NCBI RefSeq assembly: GCF_000488255.1
Contig: NZ_KI530758.1
Coordinates: forward strand, 80,427 to 144,426
DNA length: 64,000 nucleotides
Direction of reading: 5' to 3'
From: Acinetobacter indicus CIP 110367
GTDB lineage: Bacteria; Pseudomonadota; Gammaproteobacteria; Pseudomonadales; Moraxellaceae
How positions within the stretch are numbered: the first letter of the stretch is position 1; each line of letters begins with the position of its first letter. Positions 37,417 to 47,199 of this stretch are shown piece after piece. The position numbers and the translations under genes are program-made. The notes beneath the pieces were generated by a model. The model was not told where the DNA came from and ran no database searches. It saw only the letters and a program-made list of their open reading frames with translations.

Positions 37417-40400
37417 TTCTGATCTGCCAAAACCAGAAGGTTTATTCGAACGAATCATTCAGTTTTCCATACAAAATGCGATTTGGGTGTTGCTCTTTGT
37501 CTGTACCTGGATTGCGGTCGGGGTGTATAGCTATCAGAAACTCCCGATTGATGCTGTACCCGATATTACCAATACCCAAGTCCAGATTAATACTCAAGCC
37601 AAGGGTTTTACTGCGCTTGAAGTCGAACAGCGGATTACCTATCCCATTGAAAATGCCATGGCTGGCATTCCGGATCTGGAGCTTACCCGTTCCATATCCC
37701 GTTATGGACTCTCTCAAGTCACCATTGTCTTTAAAGATGGGACTGATATTTATTGGGCCCGTCAGCAGATTAACCAACGGATACAGGAGGCGCAATCTGA
37801 GTTGCCTGCACAAATCGCACCGACGATGTCCCCCGTTTCTACGGGTCTCGGTGAGATTTATCAATGGGTACTGAAGGCAGATCCGAATGCGAAAAAGCCG
37901 GATGGAACTGCATACACGCCGATGGATTTGCGTGAGATTCAGGACTGGATTGTGCGTCCTCAACTGCAACGTGTTAAGGGAGTTGCAGAGGTCAACAGTA
38001 TTGGTGGTTTTGAAAAAACCTATGTGGTCTCTCCCGATTTAAACCGGATGCAGCAACTGAATATCTCATTAGAACAACTGCAACAGGCTTTAGCGCAAAA
38101 TAATGAGAACCGAGGTGCAGGTTATATTGAAGACAATGGTCAGCAACTGACGGTACGTGTACCGGGTGCATTCAATGGGCTTTCTGATATTGAGAACACC
38201 ATGCTGGGTAGCCCAAATGGCAGCCCAATTCGGGTTGGTGATATTGCGCAAGTCTCTATTGGGCATGATTTAAGAACCGGTGGGGCAACCTATAACGGCA
38301 AAGAAACCGTTTTAGGGGTTGCCATGATGGCGATGGGTGGAAATAGCCGGACTGTTTCTAAAGCTGTGGATGCCAAGCTTCAAGATATTCAGAATAGTTT
38401 GCCTAAAGGGGTAGTGATTGAAACGGTGTACGACCGTACTACCTTGGTTGAGAAGGCGATTAAAACCGTTCAGAAAAACTTGGTAGAGGGAGCAATCCTG
38501 GTCATCATCATTCTGTTCCTGTTTTTAGGGAATATCCGTGCTGCCTTGATTACTGCCTGTGTCATTCCACTCTCTATGCTGTTTACCTTAACCGGGATGG
38601 CACAGAAAAATATCAGTGCCAATCTGATGAGTTTAGGTGCACTCGATTTCGGCATCATTGTCGATGGTGCTGTGGTGATTGTCGAAAACTGTATCCGGCG
38701 TTTAGCCCATACACAGCAACTGTTAAAACGACCTCTCACACAAAGTGAACGCTTTAAGGAAGTTTTTCTGGCTGCCCGCCAAGCACGTCGTCCTCTTATT
38801 TTTGGTCAGCTTATTATTTTGGTGGTGTATTTGCCGATTTTTGCTTTAAGTGGTGTGGAAGCAAAAATGTTCCATCCGATGGCATTGACAGTGGTACTCG
38901 CCCTTGTTGCAGCCATTATTTTATCGATCACCTTTGTGCCTGCTGCTGTGGCATTGTGGGTCAAAGGCGATATTCAAGAAAAAGAAAGTCGTTGGATGTT
39001 ATGGCTAAAAGCTAAATATCAGCAAACTCTTGATATTTCGTATCAATACAAAGCAGTTGTGCTGACTTTTGCACTGTGTGTATTAGTGATTACGGGATTT
39101 ATCAGTACCAAACTCGGCAGTGAATTTGCACCACAGCTCAGTGAAGGAGACTTTGCGGTACAACAGTTACGTTCACCAAGTACAGGCTTAGAAGAGTCTT
39201 TACGTATTCAGGAGAATACTGAAAAACTTCTTTTAAAGAGTTTCCCTGAAATTAAGGCAGTATTTGCCAGAACGGGTACAGCCGAGGTTGCAACAGATGT
39301 CATGCCACCCAATATTTCAGATGGCTATATCATGTTAAAGCCTCGTTCAGAATGGCCAAATCCTAAAGAAAGTTTAGATGAATTACGTGGCCGTATGGTG
39401 ACGTATTTAGCCACGATTCCAGGCAATAATAGTGAATTTTCACAACCGATTGAACTCCGATTTAATGAATTGATCTCAGGTGTGCGTAGTGATGTTGGTG
39501 TGAAAATCTTCGGTGATGATATGAATGTCCTCAATACTGAGGCGACTAAAATCTCCAAAATCATTCAGCAAATATCGGGTAGCAGTGCCGTGAAAGTTGA
39601 GCAGACCTCAGGTTTGCCATTACTGAATGTCGAGGTAAATAAAACTTTGGCTGCACAATATGGTTTGAGTGTGCGTTCAATTCAAGACCTTGTGGCAACC
39701 AGTATTGGTGGACAAAGCGTGGGAGAGATTTTAGAAGGCGATCGTCGTTTTGATTTTGTTATCCGTCTTGGAGAGCAAGACCGTAGTGTCGCATCTGTTT
39801 CCCAGTTACCTATTCAGCTTCCAAATGGTGGCAGTATTTTATTGTCGGATGTCGCGCAAGTCTCGACCATTGAAGGAATCAACCAAGTCAGTCGAGAAAA
39901 TGGTAAACGCCGAGTTGTGGTTACAACGAATGTTGAAGGGCGTGATTTAGGGTCTTTTGTTTCTGATGTACAGACACAGCTCAAAGCATACACTTTGCCA
40001 AGTGGTTATTGGATAGAATATGGCGGTCAGTTTGAAAATTTGGCTTCAGCCAAAGCACGGATGCAAATCGTGATTCCACTGGCTTTAATCACTATCTTTA
40101 TTTTACTGATGGCGGTCTTTCACAATGTCAAAGAAAGTCTATTGGTCTTTACCGGGGTACCCTTTGCCTTGACCGGTGGTGTGCTGTTCCTTTGGCTAAG
40201 GGATATTCCATTATCGATGTCAGCTGGAATTGGCTTTATTGCCTTATCTGGTGTTGCAGTCCTCAATGGACTGGTAATGCTGACCTTTATTAAGGAATTA
40301 AGGGACAAATATCCAGTGCATAAAGCCGTGTGGCAAGGGGCTATTTTGCGCTTAAGACCAGTGTTGATGACAGCTTGTGTGGCTTCACTGGGTTTTGTAC

Positions 40401-40546
40401 CAATGGCGCTGGCAACCGGAACAGGGGCTGAGGTTCAACGGCCACTGGCAACCGTAGTGATTGGCGGGATTATCTCTTCAACATTACTAACTTTGGTGCT
40501 GTTACCCGTGCTTTATCGTTGGATCAATGAAAAGAAAGTTTCTTAA
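37406..40546 (+). CDS. czcA: Heavy-metal RND efflux pump CzcA
   Basis: This 1046-residue inner-membrane protein of the HME-RND family has about 12 helices and two large periplasmic loops. The fourth helix region LGALDFGIIVDGAVVIVENC contains the DFGxxxDGA pattern of the zinc/cobalt/cadmium branch. Proton-driven export from periplasm or cytoplasm through CzcB and CzcC is the known role. It is intact. Confidence 0.95.
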   Translation: MNINSDLPKPEGLFERIIQFSIQNAIWVLLFVCTWIAVGVYSYQKLPIDAVPDITNTQVQINTQAKGFTALEVEQRITYPIENAMAGIPDLELTRSISRYGLSQVTIVFKDGTDIYWARQQINQRIQEAQSELPAQIAPTMSPVSTGLGEIYQWVLKADPNAKKPDGTAYTPMDLREIQDWIVRPQLQRVKGVAEVNSIGGFEKTYVVSPDLNRMQQLNISLEQLQQALAQNNENRGAGYIEDNGQQLTVRVPGAFNGLSDIENTMLGSPNGSPIRVGDIAQVSIGHDLRTGGATYNGKETVLGVAMMAMGGNSRTVSKAVDAKLQDIQNSLPKGVVIETVYDRTTLVEKAIKTVQKNLVEGAILVIIILFLFLGNIRAALITACVIPLSMLFTLTGMAQKNISANLMSLGALDFGIIVDGAVVIVENCIRRLAHTQQLLKRPLTQSERFKEVFLAARQARRPLIFGQLIILVVYLPIFALSGVEAKMFHPMALTVVLALVAAIILSITFVPAAVALWVKGDIQEKESRWMLWLKAKYQQTLDISYQYKAVVLTFALCVLVITGFISTKLGSEFAPQLSEGDFAVQQLRSPSTGLEESLRIQENTEKLLLKSFPEIKAVFARTGTAEVATDVMPPNISDGYIMLKPRSEWPNPKESLDELRGRMVTYLATIPGNNSEFSQPIELRFNELISGVRSDVGVKIFGDDMNVLNTEATKISKIIQQISGSSAVKVEQTSGLPLLNVEVNKTLAAQYGLSVRSIQDLVATSIGGQSVGEILEGDRRFDFVIRLGEQDRSVASVSQLPIQLPNGGSILLSDVAQVSTIEGINQVSRENGKRRVVVTTNVEGRDLGSFVSDVQTQLKAYTLPSGYWIEYGGQFENLASAKARMQIVIPLALITIFILLMAVFHNVKESLLVFTGVPFALTGGVLFLWLRDIPLSMSAGIGFIALSGVAVLNGLVMLTFIKELRDKYPVHKAVWQGAILRLRPVLMTACVASLGFVPMALATGTGAEVQRPLATVVIGGIISSTLLTLVLLPVLYRWINEKKVS

Positions 40547-40632
40547 TCCAATAGATTAGTCGATTTACAGCAGAGATATTGGCTGTTATCCAATATCTCT
40601 GCTCATCATAAATAGAATAAGGAAAATATTTT

Positions 40633-41532
40633 ATGTCAGAACATCATGATCATAGCCATGCGGTTGTTACTGAAGAAAATAGTAAGAAGTTAATGGTTGC
40701 CTTAGGTTTAACGACCACTTTTTTAATAGTAGAAGTTGTCGCTGCTTTTATTACCCAAAGTTTGGCTTTGTTATCTGATGCAGCTCATATGTTTACTGAT
40801 GTAGCCGCTTTAGCTATTGCTCTTGCCGCTATCAAAATTGGTAAAAAAGCCGCAGATGATAAAAGAACTTTTGGCTATCAGCGATTTGAAATTTTAGCGG
40901 CTCTGTTTAATGCGGTGATGCTTTTTGTGGTAGCAATATATATTGTATATGAAGCTTATCAACGTTTTACGAACCCTGCTGAAATTCAAAGTGTTGAAAT
41001 GATGATTGTCGCGGTCATTGGTTTGGTCGTAAATTTGATTTCAATGAAAATCCTTTCTGCTAGTGCTGAAGGAAGTCTAAATATAAAAGGTGCATATTTA
41101 GAAGTTCTTAGTGATGCTCTAGGATCGATAGGCGTGATTATCGGAGGAATAGTTATTTATTTTACCCAGTGGATGTGGGTTGATACCGTAATCGCTGTGT
41201 TAATTGGCTTCTGGGTCTTACCTCGAACTTGGATTTTATTAAAACAAAGTATTAATATTCTGCTTGAAGGAGTTCCTGATGAGATTGATATTGAGTCGTT
41301 AAGAAATGATTTATTGAAGCTAGAGGGCGTTGAAGGGATTCATCAGTTGAAAGTCTGGGCTATATCCTCAAGAAATATTCATTTAACTGCTCATTTGGTT
41401 GCTCCGAATAGCAATACAGATCAACTCTATCAAAAGGCCTTAGAAGTTCTAAAACATAATCATAATATTACTGAAATTACGTTACAAATAGAAAATACGA
41501 AATGTAATACATTGAACCAACATAAACACTAA
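40633..41532 (+). CDS. czcD: Cation diffusion facilitator CzcD
   Basis: This 299-residue CDF protein has a histidine-rich N-terminus (SEHHDHSHAV) and six helices. The metal site lies in LLSDAAHMFTDVAALAIALA and LEVLSDALGSIGVIIGG (HxxxD and DxxxD pairs). A cytoplasmic C-terminal domain follows. It exports zinc, and in relatives cobalt or cadmium, to the periplasm where CzcCBA can remove it. It follows czcA by 86 bp and probably shares its transcript. Confidence 0.94.
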   Translation: MSEHHDHSHAVVTEENSKKLMVALGLTTTFLIVEVVAAFITQSLALLSDAAHMFTDVAALAIALAAIKIGKKAADDKRTFGYQRFEILAALFNAVMLFVVAIYIVYEAYQRFTNPAEIQSVEMMIVAVIGLVVNLISMKILSASAEGSLNIKGAYLEVLSDALGSIGVIIGGIVIYFTQWMWVDTVIAVLIGFWVLPRTWILLKQSINILLEGVPDEIDIESLRNDLLKLEGVEGIHQLKVWAISSRNIHLTAHLVAPNSNTDQLYQKALEVLKHNHNITEITLQIENTKCNTLNQHKH

Positions 41533-41563
41533 TTTGGACTTTAGTCTTCATATAGATGTTTTG

Positions 41564-41593
41564 TGTAACTTTAAAGTATACCCTAAAGTTACA
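41564..41593. promoter_or_regulatory. Possible resolution (res) subsite upstream of the resolvase
   Basis: A 30-bp sequence has perfect 10-bp arms TGTAACTTTA / TAAAGTTACA. A further half site ATGTAACTTT occurs at 41649. Serine resolvases act at about 28-bp dyads next to their own gene. The second resolvase copy at 57021 lacks this upstream region. Confidence 0.4.
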
Positions 41594-41718
41594 ATCTGAA
41601 AGTTCATGAAATTATGTATCATTTAAATGATTTTTAATCATAAGTAACATGTAACTTTGATATTAAAGATTTATAATTTACAAAATTGTTCATTTTTATC
41701 CAATTGGGGCGAGAAAGA

Positions 41719-42285
41719 GTGAAAGGCCAAAAAGTAGGTTATGTGCGAGTGAGTTCGGTCGAGCAAAATACTGGGCGTCAACTTGAGGGGATTGAAGTCG
41801 ACCGGATTTTTGTTGACCGTGCTTCAGGTAAAAATACTGACCGACCTAAATTTCAGGAAATGTTGAACTATGTCCGGGAAGGGGACAGGGTGATTGTACA
41901 TTCCATGGATCGTTTTGCGCGAAGCCTGAAAGATTTGGTCACTGAAGTAGATAAACTGGTCAAACGAGGGATTGCCATCCAGTTTGTAAAAGAAAATATT
42001 ACTTTTACGGCCGAATCCACCCCGATGGATAATTTGATGCTGCAATTGATGGGTGCTTTTGCACAGTTCGAACGTGAGATCATTTTAGAGCGGCAAAAGG
42101 AAGGAATAAAACTCGCCTCTGCTCAGGGGAAGTACAAAGGTCGGGTGCATAAACTAAAGCCTGACCAAGCTGAAGCTTTACGACAAGCATGGAGGGAAGG
42201 GAAGTATCCATCAAAAATGGCATTAGGAAAAGCTTTTGGGATTAGTCGTCAGGCGGTATACCGATATTTACAAGTTAGTGAATAG
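41719..42285 (+). CDS. Serine recombinase (resolvase family), copy 1
   Basis: This 188-residue protein has the catalytic serine in GYVRVSSVEQN, the DRFARSLKDL region, MGAFAQFERE and a C-terminal helix-turn-helix (MALGKAFGISRQAVYRYL). It fits resolvase/invertase enzymes of Tn3-like elements. The GTG at 41719 is chosen because both copies share sequence only from that point; an ATT-type start further up cannot be excluded. An IS3 copy begins at the base after its stop codon. Confidence 0.88.
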   Translation: MKGQKVGYVRVSSVEQNTGRQLEGIEVDRIFVDRASGKNTDRPKFQEMLNYVREGDRVIVHSMDRFARSLKDLVTEVDKLVKRGIAIQFVKENITFTAESTPMDNLMLQLMGAFAQFEREIILERQKEGIKLASAQGKYKGRVHKLKPDQAEALRQAWREGKYPSKMALGKAFGISRQAVYRYLQVSE

Positions 42286-42324
42286 TGAACCGTACCGGGT
42301 TTGTCGGAGACTTTTTTATTTAAG

Positions 42325-43227
42325 TTAGGCCACCTGACCTAACGGGTTAATCTTATCATAGTATATTGCTTCAAACTCAAAAGGCGATACATAACCCAGT
42401 GCACTGTGTACACGCTTTTTATTGAACCAATCTACCCAATTTAGTGTCGCAAGTTGTACATCCGCTAAACCTTGCCAACCTGCTTTTAGATATTCAATCA
42501 CCTCTGTTTTGTATAAGCCATTCACCGTTTCAGCCAAAGCATTATCGTATGAATCACCAGTCGTACCGACTGATGCTCGTAAATTTGCAGCTTCTAAACG
42601 ATTGGTATGGCGAATGGAAAGATATTGAACACCTCTATCTGAATGATGAATCACATTCTTTGGCATGCCTCGATCATGCAATGCTTGCTCCAATGCATCG
42701 AGCACCATATCTGTATTCATTCGTGTAGATACTTTCCAGCCAACAATTGCTCGTGAGAACACATCAATAATAAAGGCGGTATAGACTCAGCCTGAATTTG
42801 TTTGAATATACGTAAAGTCACTCACCCACAGTTGGTCAGGATGATCAGCAGTAAAATTACGTTTCACTAAATCATCTGCTCGTTTTTGGTCATCTCGGCT
42901 ACGGGTGGTTTGTTTGTTCTTACCTCACCAAACACCTTGTATACCTAGCTTTTTCATTAATCGAGCAACAGTACAGCGTGCGATAACATAACCTTCACGT
43001 TTCAGTTTTTGCCAGACTTTACGTACACCATACCGACCTGAACTTTCCTTCCAAATTCGTTTAATTTGTTCAGCATGATGCAAGTCATGTAAATCTCGCT
43101 TTGCTCGATGTTCTGGATTTTCGCAGAGATCTAGAGTGCGGTAATAGGTTGAAGGTGCGATTGGTAAAATTCTACAAATCGCCTCGACTCCGTACAGCTC
43201 TTTATTATTATGGATAAAATCCACCAT
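42325..43227 (-). pseudogene. IS3 OrfB transposase, two in-frame TGA stops
   Basis: The frame runs from MVDFIHNNKELYGVEAICRI to the C-terminus PLGQVA but is interrupted by TGA at 42925-42927 (after GIQGVW) and 42787-42789 (after TYIQTNSG). The DDE integrase core is therefore split in three. The second stop sits where related transposases have tryptophan, so single-base change is likely. Confidence 0.85.
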
Positions 43228-43558
43228 TATTTGTGTGGGCAGTCGAGCTCCGCCTGGGCGAAAAAAGCGGCTGCTTTACGTAGAATCTCATTGGCGCGTT
43301 GCAGTTCTTTATTTTCGCGTTCGAGTTGTTTGATACGTTCTTGGTCTGAAAGCTGCTGTACTTTAACTGGATTTTGCTGATCTAAATGCTTTTGATGCCA
43401 GGCACGTAGTGTTTCAGGAGTACAACCCTTGCGCAGTATACTGCTCAGGGAGCAATAGCGGTGATCGCAGCCCAATTCGATGGATAATCTTTTTCAGATT
43501 CAATCAATAATTGAACCGCTCTTTCTCTAATTTCAGGGGTATATTTTAATTTTGTCAT
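43227..43558 (-). pseudogene. IS3 OrfA, disrupted by a hairpin insertion
   Basis: The start MTKLKYTPEIRERAVQL is followed by EKDYPSNWAAITAIAP and then TGA. After a 21-base hairpin segment (43428-43448) the frame resumes shifted with GCTPETLRAWHQKHLDQQ. Compared with the remnant copy at 33845, about 7 bases were replaced by the 21-base segment, destroying the helix-turn-helix region. Confidence 0.8.
43428..43448. repeat. Small hairpin insertion in IS3 OrfA
   Basis: CTTGC, the perfect 12-base palindrome GCAGTATACTGC, then TCAG. It is absent from the related OrfA remnant at 33845-34078. A similar segment with a different palindrome interrupts the IS256 transposase at 50421-50442. Confidence 0.7.
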
Positions 43559-43630
43559 CGGGATAGTCTCTCAGAATATTAACTCTCCGACAAACCCGGT
43601 ACGGTTCAGTCTAGGATCAATTTAAAAAAT

Positions 43631-44420
43631 GGGTGGTGTTTCAAAAAGTATGCTGAAAAAAAGCAGGTTGGATTTTGATAAAATAGAGAAATGCGAATAA
43701 CTCTAGAAATCAAGTGTCCAGCCTGCCTAAGTGACAGTATAAAGAAAAATGGCACAAAAGTAGATGGTAAGCAAAATTACCAATGTAAAATATGCAGACG
43801 TCAATTTATTGGTGATCATGCTCTCAGTTATCAAGGCTGTCACTCAGGTATCAAAACCAAAATATTACACCTCATGGTGCGAGGCAGTGGTGTCAGGGAT
43901 ATAGCAGAAATTGAAAGAGTAAGTATCGGTAAAGTTCTACGGACACTTAGCCAATCAAAATATCAACTTCGAGCACAGCAAAGTCATTATGAAACCCTTG
44001 AAGTAGATGAGTTTTGGACTTTTGTTGGTCATAAGCAAAATAAACAATGGCTAATTTATGCCTATCATCGAGAAACAGGTGAAATTGTTGCTTATGTATG
44101 GGGTAACCGAGATTTAGCCACTGCAAAACGACTTAAATTAAAATTGAAGCAGTTAGGTGTAAGCTATACATGTATATCAAGTGACCATTGGGATAGCTTT
44201 GTTACGACCTTTAAAGAATGCAAACAGTTGATTGGTAAATTTTTCACTGTGGGTATAGAAGGCAATAATTGTCGATTACGGCATCGAATCAGGCGAGGCT
44301 TTAGGAGAAGCTGCAACTTCTCCAAAAAGCTTGAAAATCATTTCAAAGCCTTTGATTTAGTGTTCTTTTATATCAATAATGGATTCGTTTAATGCCAGCA
44401 TACTTTTTGAAACACTACCC
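43631..44420 (+). mobile_element. IS1-family insertion sequence
   Basis: The 790-bp element has terminal repeats GGGTRGTGTTTCAAAAAGTA at both ends (one mismatch) around one transposase gene. No clear target duplication. Confidence 0.85.
43691..44392 (+). CDS. IS1-family transposase
   Basis: This 233-residue protein is encoded in one frame, unlike the two-frame classic IS1. The N-terminal zinc-binding motif CPACLSD, then CKICRRQF, is followed by a helix-turn-helix. A DDE core follows with VDEFWTFVGHKQNKQWLIYA and SSDHWDSF, and the tail RLRHRIRRGFRRSCNFSK resembles InsAB. It appears intact. Confidence 0.87.
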   Translation: MRITLEIKCPACLSDSIKKNGTKVDGKQNYQCKICRRQFIGDHALSYQGCHSGIKTKILHLMVRGSGVRDIAEIERVSIGKVLRTLSQSKYQLRAQQSHYETLEVDEFWTFVGHKQNKQWLIYAYHRETGEIVAYVWGNRDLATAKRLKLKLKQLGVSYTCISSDHWDSFVTTFKECKQLIGKFFTVGIEGNNCRLRHRIRRGFRRSCNFSKKLENHFKAFDLVFFYINNGFV

Positions 44421-44802
44421 ATTTTTCACCTATTAACCAATTAGAATTAAGTTTTAAGCAGCTAAGTAATTTTACAAATACTATATCCTCATTCTTTAAA
44501 GATCAAAAAAATTGCTTTTTTATCTAACTAAAAGGTGTCTACAAAATTGGTGGCTATTCACTATAAGTTATAGAAATTACTAGATGTTTCTTTAATTCTG
44601 TTCTTTTCTATTCATTCGACACATAAGCTCACGAATTACGTAAACCCTATATAAGTTTATTTTTTAAACACTCGGATGTCTTATTTCATACATTAATTTA
44701 CAGCGATTTCTTGGCGCATAAGGCTCTAATAAAAGTGTTTTTTAATTCTTGGCAGCCTTGCTACGAGTCTGTTTAATGTTGAACTAGAAAGAGGAAATCC
44801 GC
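44421..44802. other. Intergenic, no gene seen
   Basis: 382 AT-rich bases between IS1 and the alcohol dehydrogenase. I see no ORF, clear promoter or repeat; GAGG at about 44792 serves the next gene. Confidence 0.6.
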
Positions 44803-45966
44803 ATGCGTGCTCTTACCTATCATGGTGCTCGGGATGTACGAGTTGAATCTGTTCCAGATCCAGTGATTCAGGAACCAGATGACGTTATTTTAAGGGTGAC
44901 AGCCACCGCCATCTGTGGCTCAGATCTGCATTTATACCGGGGAAAAATCCCGGCCACTGAAGACGGTGATATTTTCGGCCATGAATTTATGGGAATTGTA
45001 GAAGAAGTCGGCCCACAAGTAACCGAAGTCAAAAAAGGTGATCGGGTAATTATTCCCTTTGTGATTGCATGCGGTCACTGTTTTTTCTGTGAACATGAAC
45101 TAATGGCTGCCTGTGAAAATACCAATACCGGCCGTGGTGCAATTCTCAATAAAAAACAGATTCCACCAGGGGCAGCTTTATTTGGCTTTAGCCATCTGTA
45201 TGGTGGTATACCGGGTGGTCAAGCTGAATATGTGCGGATCCCCAAGGGCAATGTCGGACCATTTAAAGTGCCAGGCTCCCTGCCTGATGAAAAAGTATTA
45301 TTCCTGACCGATATTCTACCAACCGCCTGGCAAGCAGTGAACAATGCCCAAGTTGGTCGAGGTTCCAGTGTGGCGATTTATGGTGCTGGCCCAGTCGGTC
45401 TGCTGGCTGCTGCCTGTGCGCGGATGCTCGGTGCCGAGCAGATTTTTATGGTCGATCACCATCCTTATCGTCTGCGTTTCGCACATCAAACCTATGGAGT
45501 GATTCCGGTCAATTTTGATGAAGTCGATGCCGCTGAATTTATCATTCAAAATACCACGGGTTATCGTGGAGTCGATGCCGTCATTGATGCGGTCGGTTTT
45601 GAAGCTAAAGGCAGCATGCTGGAAACCGTAATGACCAACCTGAAATTAGAAGGTTCGAGTGGTTCAGCGTTAAGACAATGTATTGCAGCGGTCCGCCGCG
45701 GCGGTGTGGTGAGTGTACCTGGAGTTTATGCCGGTCCAATTCATGGCTTCCTGTTTGGTGATGCCTTTGACAAAGGTTTAACCTTTAAAATGGGACAAAC
45801 CCATGTGCATAACTACTTGCCGCAGTTGCTAGAACATATTGAAAATGGAGATCTGTCTCCAGATCTGATTATTACCCATCGCATGAAACTGGAAGATGCT
45901 GCGGAAGGTTACCGTATTTTTGATAAAAAAGAAGAAGACTGTCGTAAAGTGATTCTGACGCCATAA
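44803..45966 (+). CDS. Zinc-dependent alcohol dehydrogenase (formaldehyde-dehydrogenase-like MDR)
   Basis: This 387-residue medium-chain dehydrogenase has the catalytic zinc region [10 protein letters not shown] and [12 protein letters not shown], a structural zinc loop ([17 protein letters not shown]) and a cofactor site [18 protein letters not shown]. The long insert [20 protein letters not shown] places it in the subfamily close to glutathione-independent formaldehyde dehydrogenases, but the substrate is not fixed. A terminator follows. It lies between unrelated IS copies, so its operon context is lost. Confidence 0.85.
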   Translation: MRALTYHGARDVRVESVPDPVIQEPDDVILRVTATAICGSDLHLYRGKIPATEDGDIFGHEFMGIVEEVGPQVTEVKKGDRVIIPFVIACGHCFFCEHELMAACENTNTGRGAILNKKQIPPGAALFGFSHLYGGIPGGQAEYVRIPKGNVGPFKVPGSLPDEKVLFLTDILPTAWQAVNNAQVGRGSSVAIYGAGPVGLLAAACARMLGAEQIFMVDHHPYRLRFAHQTYGVIPVNFDEVDAAEFIIQNTTGYRGVDAVIDAVGFEAKGSMLETVMTNLKLEGSSGSALRQCIAAVRRGGVVSVPGVYAGPIHGFLFGDAFDKGLTFKMGQTHVHNYLPQLLEHIENGDLSPDLIITHRMKLEDAAEGYRIFDKKEEDCRKVILTP

Positions 45967-45980
45967 ATATGATTAAAGGA

Positions 45981-46010
45981 AAGCGCCATCAGGCGCTTTT
46001 TTATTTTTTA
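45981..46010 (+). terminator. Terminator of the alcohol dehydrogenase
   Basis: AAGCGCC / GGCGCTT stem with ATCA loop, followed by a T-rich run. Confidence 0.85.
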
Positions 46011-46047
46011 TCATCATTTTATCAATCCTCTTTTTCTTGTTTTTAAG

Positions 46048-47086
46048 GGCTTTGTTGCACAAAGATTTGAAATGCAAAGCGCCCCTAATTGAGCCAAATT
46101 TAAGGCGTAACTTGGGTAAGTGGTCGACCTAATTCCGTAAATCTGTTAAGCACTGCTACACGTGCATGGATCTCATTCACTTGGCTATCAAAACTCCTTG
46201 CACTGAGTTTATCTCCTAATAATTTAATGCAGTGCATCTTAGTTTCAACCAAACTTCGCCGATGATAGCCTGACCATTTTTTCCATAGTGTCCTGCCTAA
46301 ACGTTTAACTGTTCGAAGTAATTCATTTCGCTCTAGCGAGCTACTCTTTGTATCTTTCCATGGTTTCGCATTTTTTCTAGGTGGAATCACCGTATGCGCT
46401 TGCCGATCTGCAATGACCTGACGGCATTGCTTGGTGTCATAAGCTCCATCGGTATAAACAGAGTCAATCTGCTCATCTTGTGGAATCTGATCAAGTAAAT
46501 CACCAAGCACCTGTGAATCACTGACATTATTGGTTGTAAGCTGAACTGCTCGTATTTGCAGGGTTTTGGCATCTATACTAATATGAAATTTACGCCATTG
46601 GCGACGATATTCAGGTCCATGTTTCTTGCGTTTCCATTCGCCCTCACCTAGAAACTTCATGCCTGTAGAGTCTATGAGTAGATGCAGCCCATCGCTACTT
46701 TTTTGGTAGCTGATTGCAATATCAATATGCTTTTGTCTTCTACAAAGCGTACTGTAATCTGGTGCTGTCCAATTTAATCCGCAAAGTTTAATCAGACTTT
46801 GCACAAAGCCAGTGACCATACGTAAAGACAGACGGAATAAGGATTTAATCATTAAGCAGCATTGGATGGCTGCGTCGGAGTAGGTTTGATTTCGCCCTTG
46901 TTTGCCTTTTGATGGAGCATACCATTGCGTAGCAGGATCAAACCAAATGGCAATATTTCCGCGACTCATGAGTGCTCGGTTATATGCGGGCCAATTGGTT
47001 GTGCGGTAGATTTTCTGTGTAGGCTTCTTCATTTGAAAATTATATCGCTGAAAAAGCCGTTACAGATAGGTTTGTGCAACAAAGCC
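46048..47086 (-). mobile_element. IS5-family (IS903-group) insertion sequence
   Basis: The 1039-bp element has ends GGCTTTGTTGCACAAA / TTTGTGCAACAAAGCC and one intact transposase. IS903-type elements make 9-bp duplications, but the flanks here do not match, so a deletion or recombination may have followed insertion. The MITE at 14522 shares its ends. Confidence 0.87.
46100..47032 (-). CDS. IS5-family transposase
   Basis: This 310-residue DDE transposase is of the IS903 type. Characteristic stretches are TNWPAYNRALMSRG, LIDSTGMKFLGEGEWKRKKHG, SVYTDGAYDTKQC and SGYHRRSLVETKM, containing the catalytic D, D and E. It appears intact and could mobilise the MITE at 14522. Confidence 0.92.
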   Translation of the reverse strand: MKKPTQKIYRTTNWPAYNRALMSRGNIAIWFDPATQWYAPSKGKQGRNQTYSDAAIQCCLMIKSLFRLSLRMVTGFVQSLIKLCGLNWTAPDYSTLCRRQKHIDIAISYQKSSDGLHLLIDSTGMKFLGEGEWKRKKHGPEYRRQWRKFHISIDAKTLQIRAVQLTTNNVSDSQVLGDLLDQIPQDEQIDSVYTDGAYDTKQCRQVIADRQAHTVIPPRKNAKPWKDTKSSSLERNELLRTVKRLGRTLWKKWSGYHRRSLVETKMHCIKLLGDKLSARSFDSQVNEIHARVAVLNRFTELGRPLTQVTP

Positions 47087-47199
47087 CTTAGTTGAAAAAA
47101 ACTTTTAGATTTCATGCTCACACACCACCTAAAACAAAAAAATATCTGATTGATTTTACAGGCTTTTAATTTAAGGTTTTATTCTACCCACTCGCAATA

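Larger units (their letters stand above)
42286..43608 (-). mobile_element. IS3-family insertion sequence (ISAba14-like), inactivated
   Basis: The 1323-bp element has terminal repeats TGAACCGTACCGGGTTTGTC at both ends. Its transposase genes are on the minus strand and are broken. No target duplication is visible (TAG left, GTC right), so flanking DNA has probably been rearranged. Confidence 0.88.

Noticed and set aside
37442..37969. 175-aa minus-strand ORF at the start of czcA
   Set aside because: Antisense shadow of a conserved RND pump with no family features.
44634..44662. Degenerate dif-like sequence (ATTACGTAAA ... ATAAGTTTATT)
   Set aside because: Only one arm resembles the XerC side; the XerD side lacks TTATGTTAA, so it is probably chance in AT-rich DNA.
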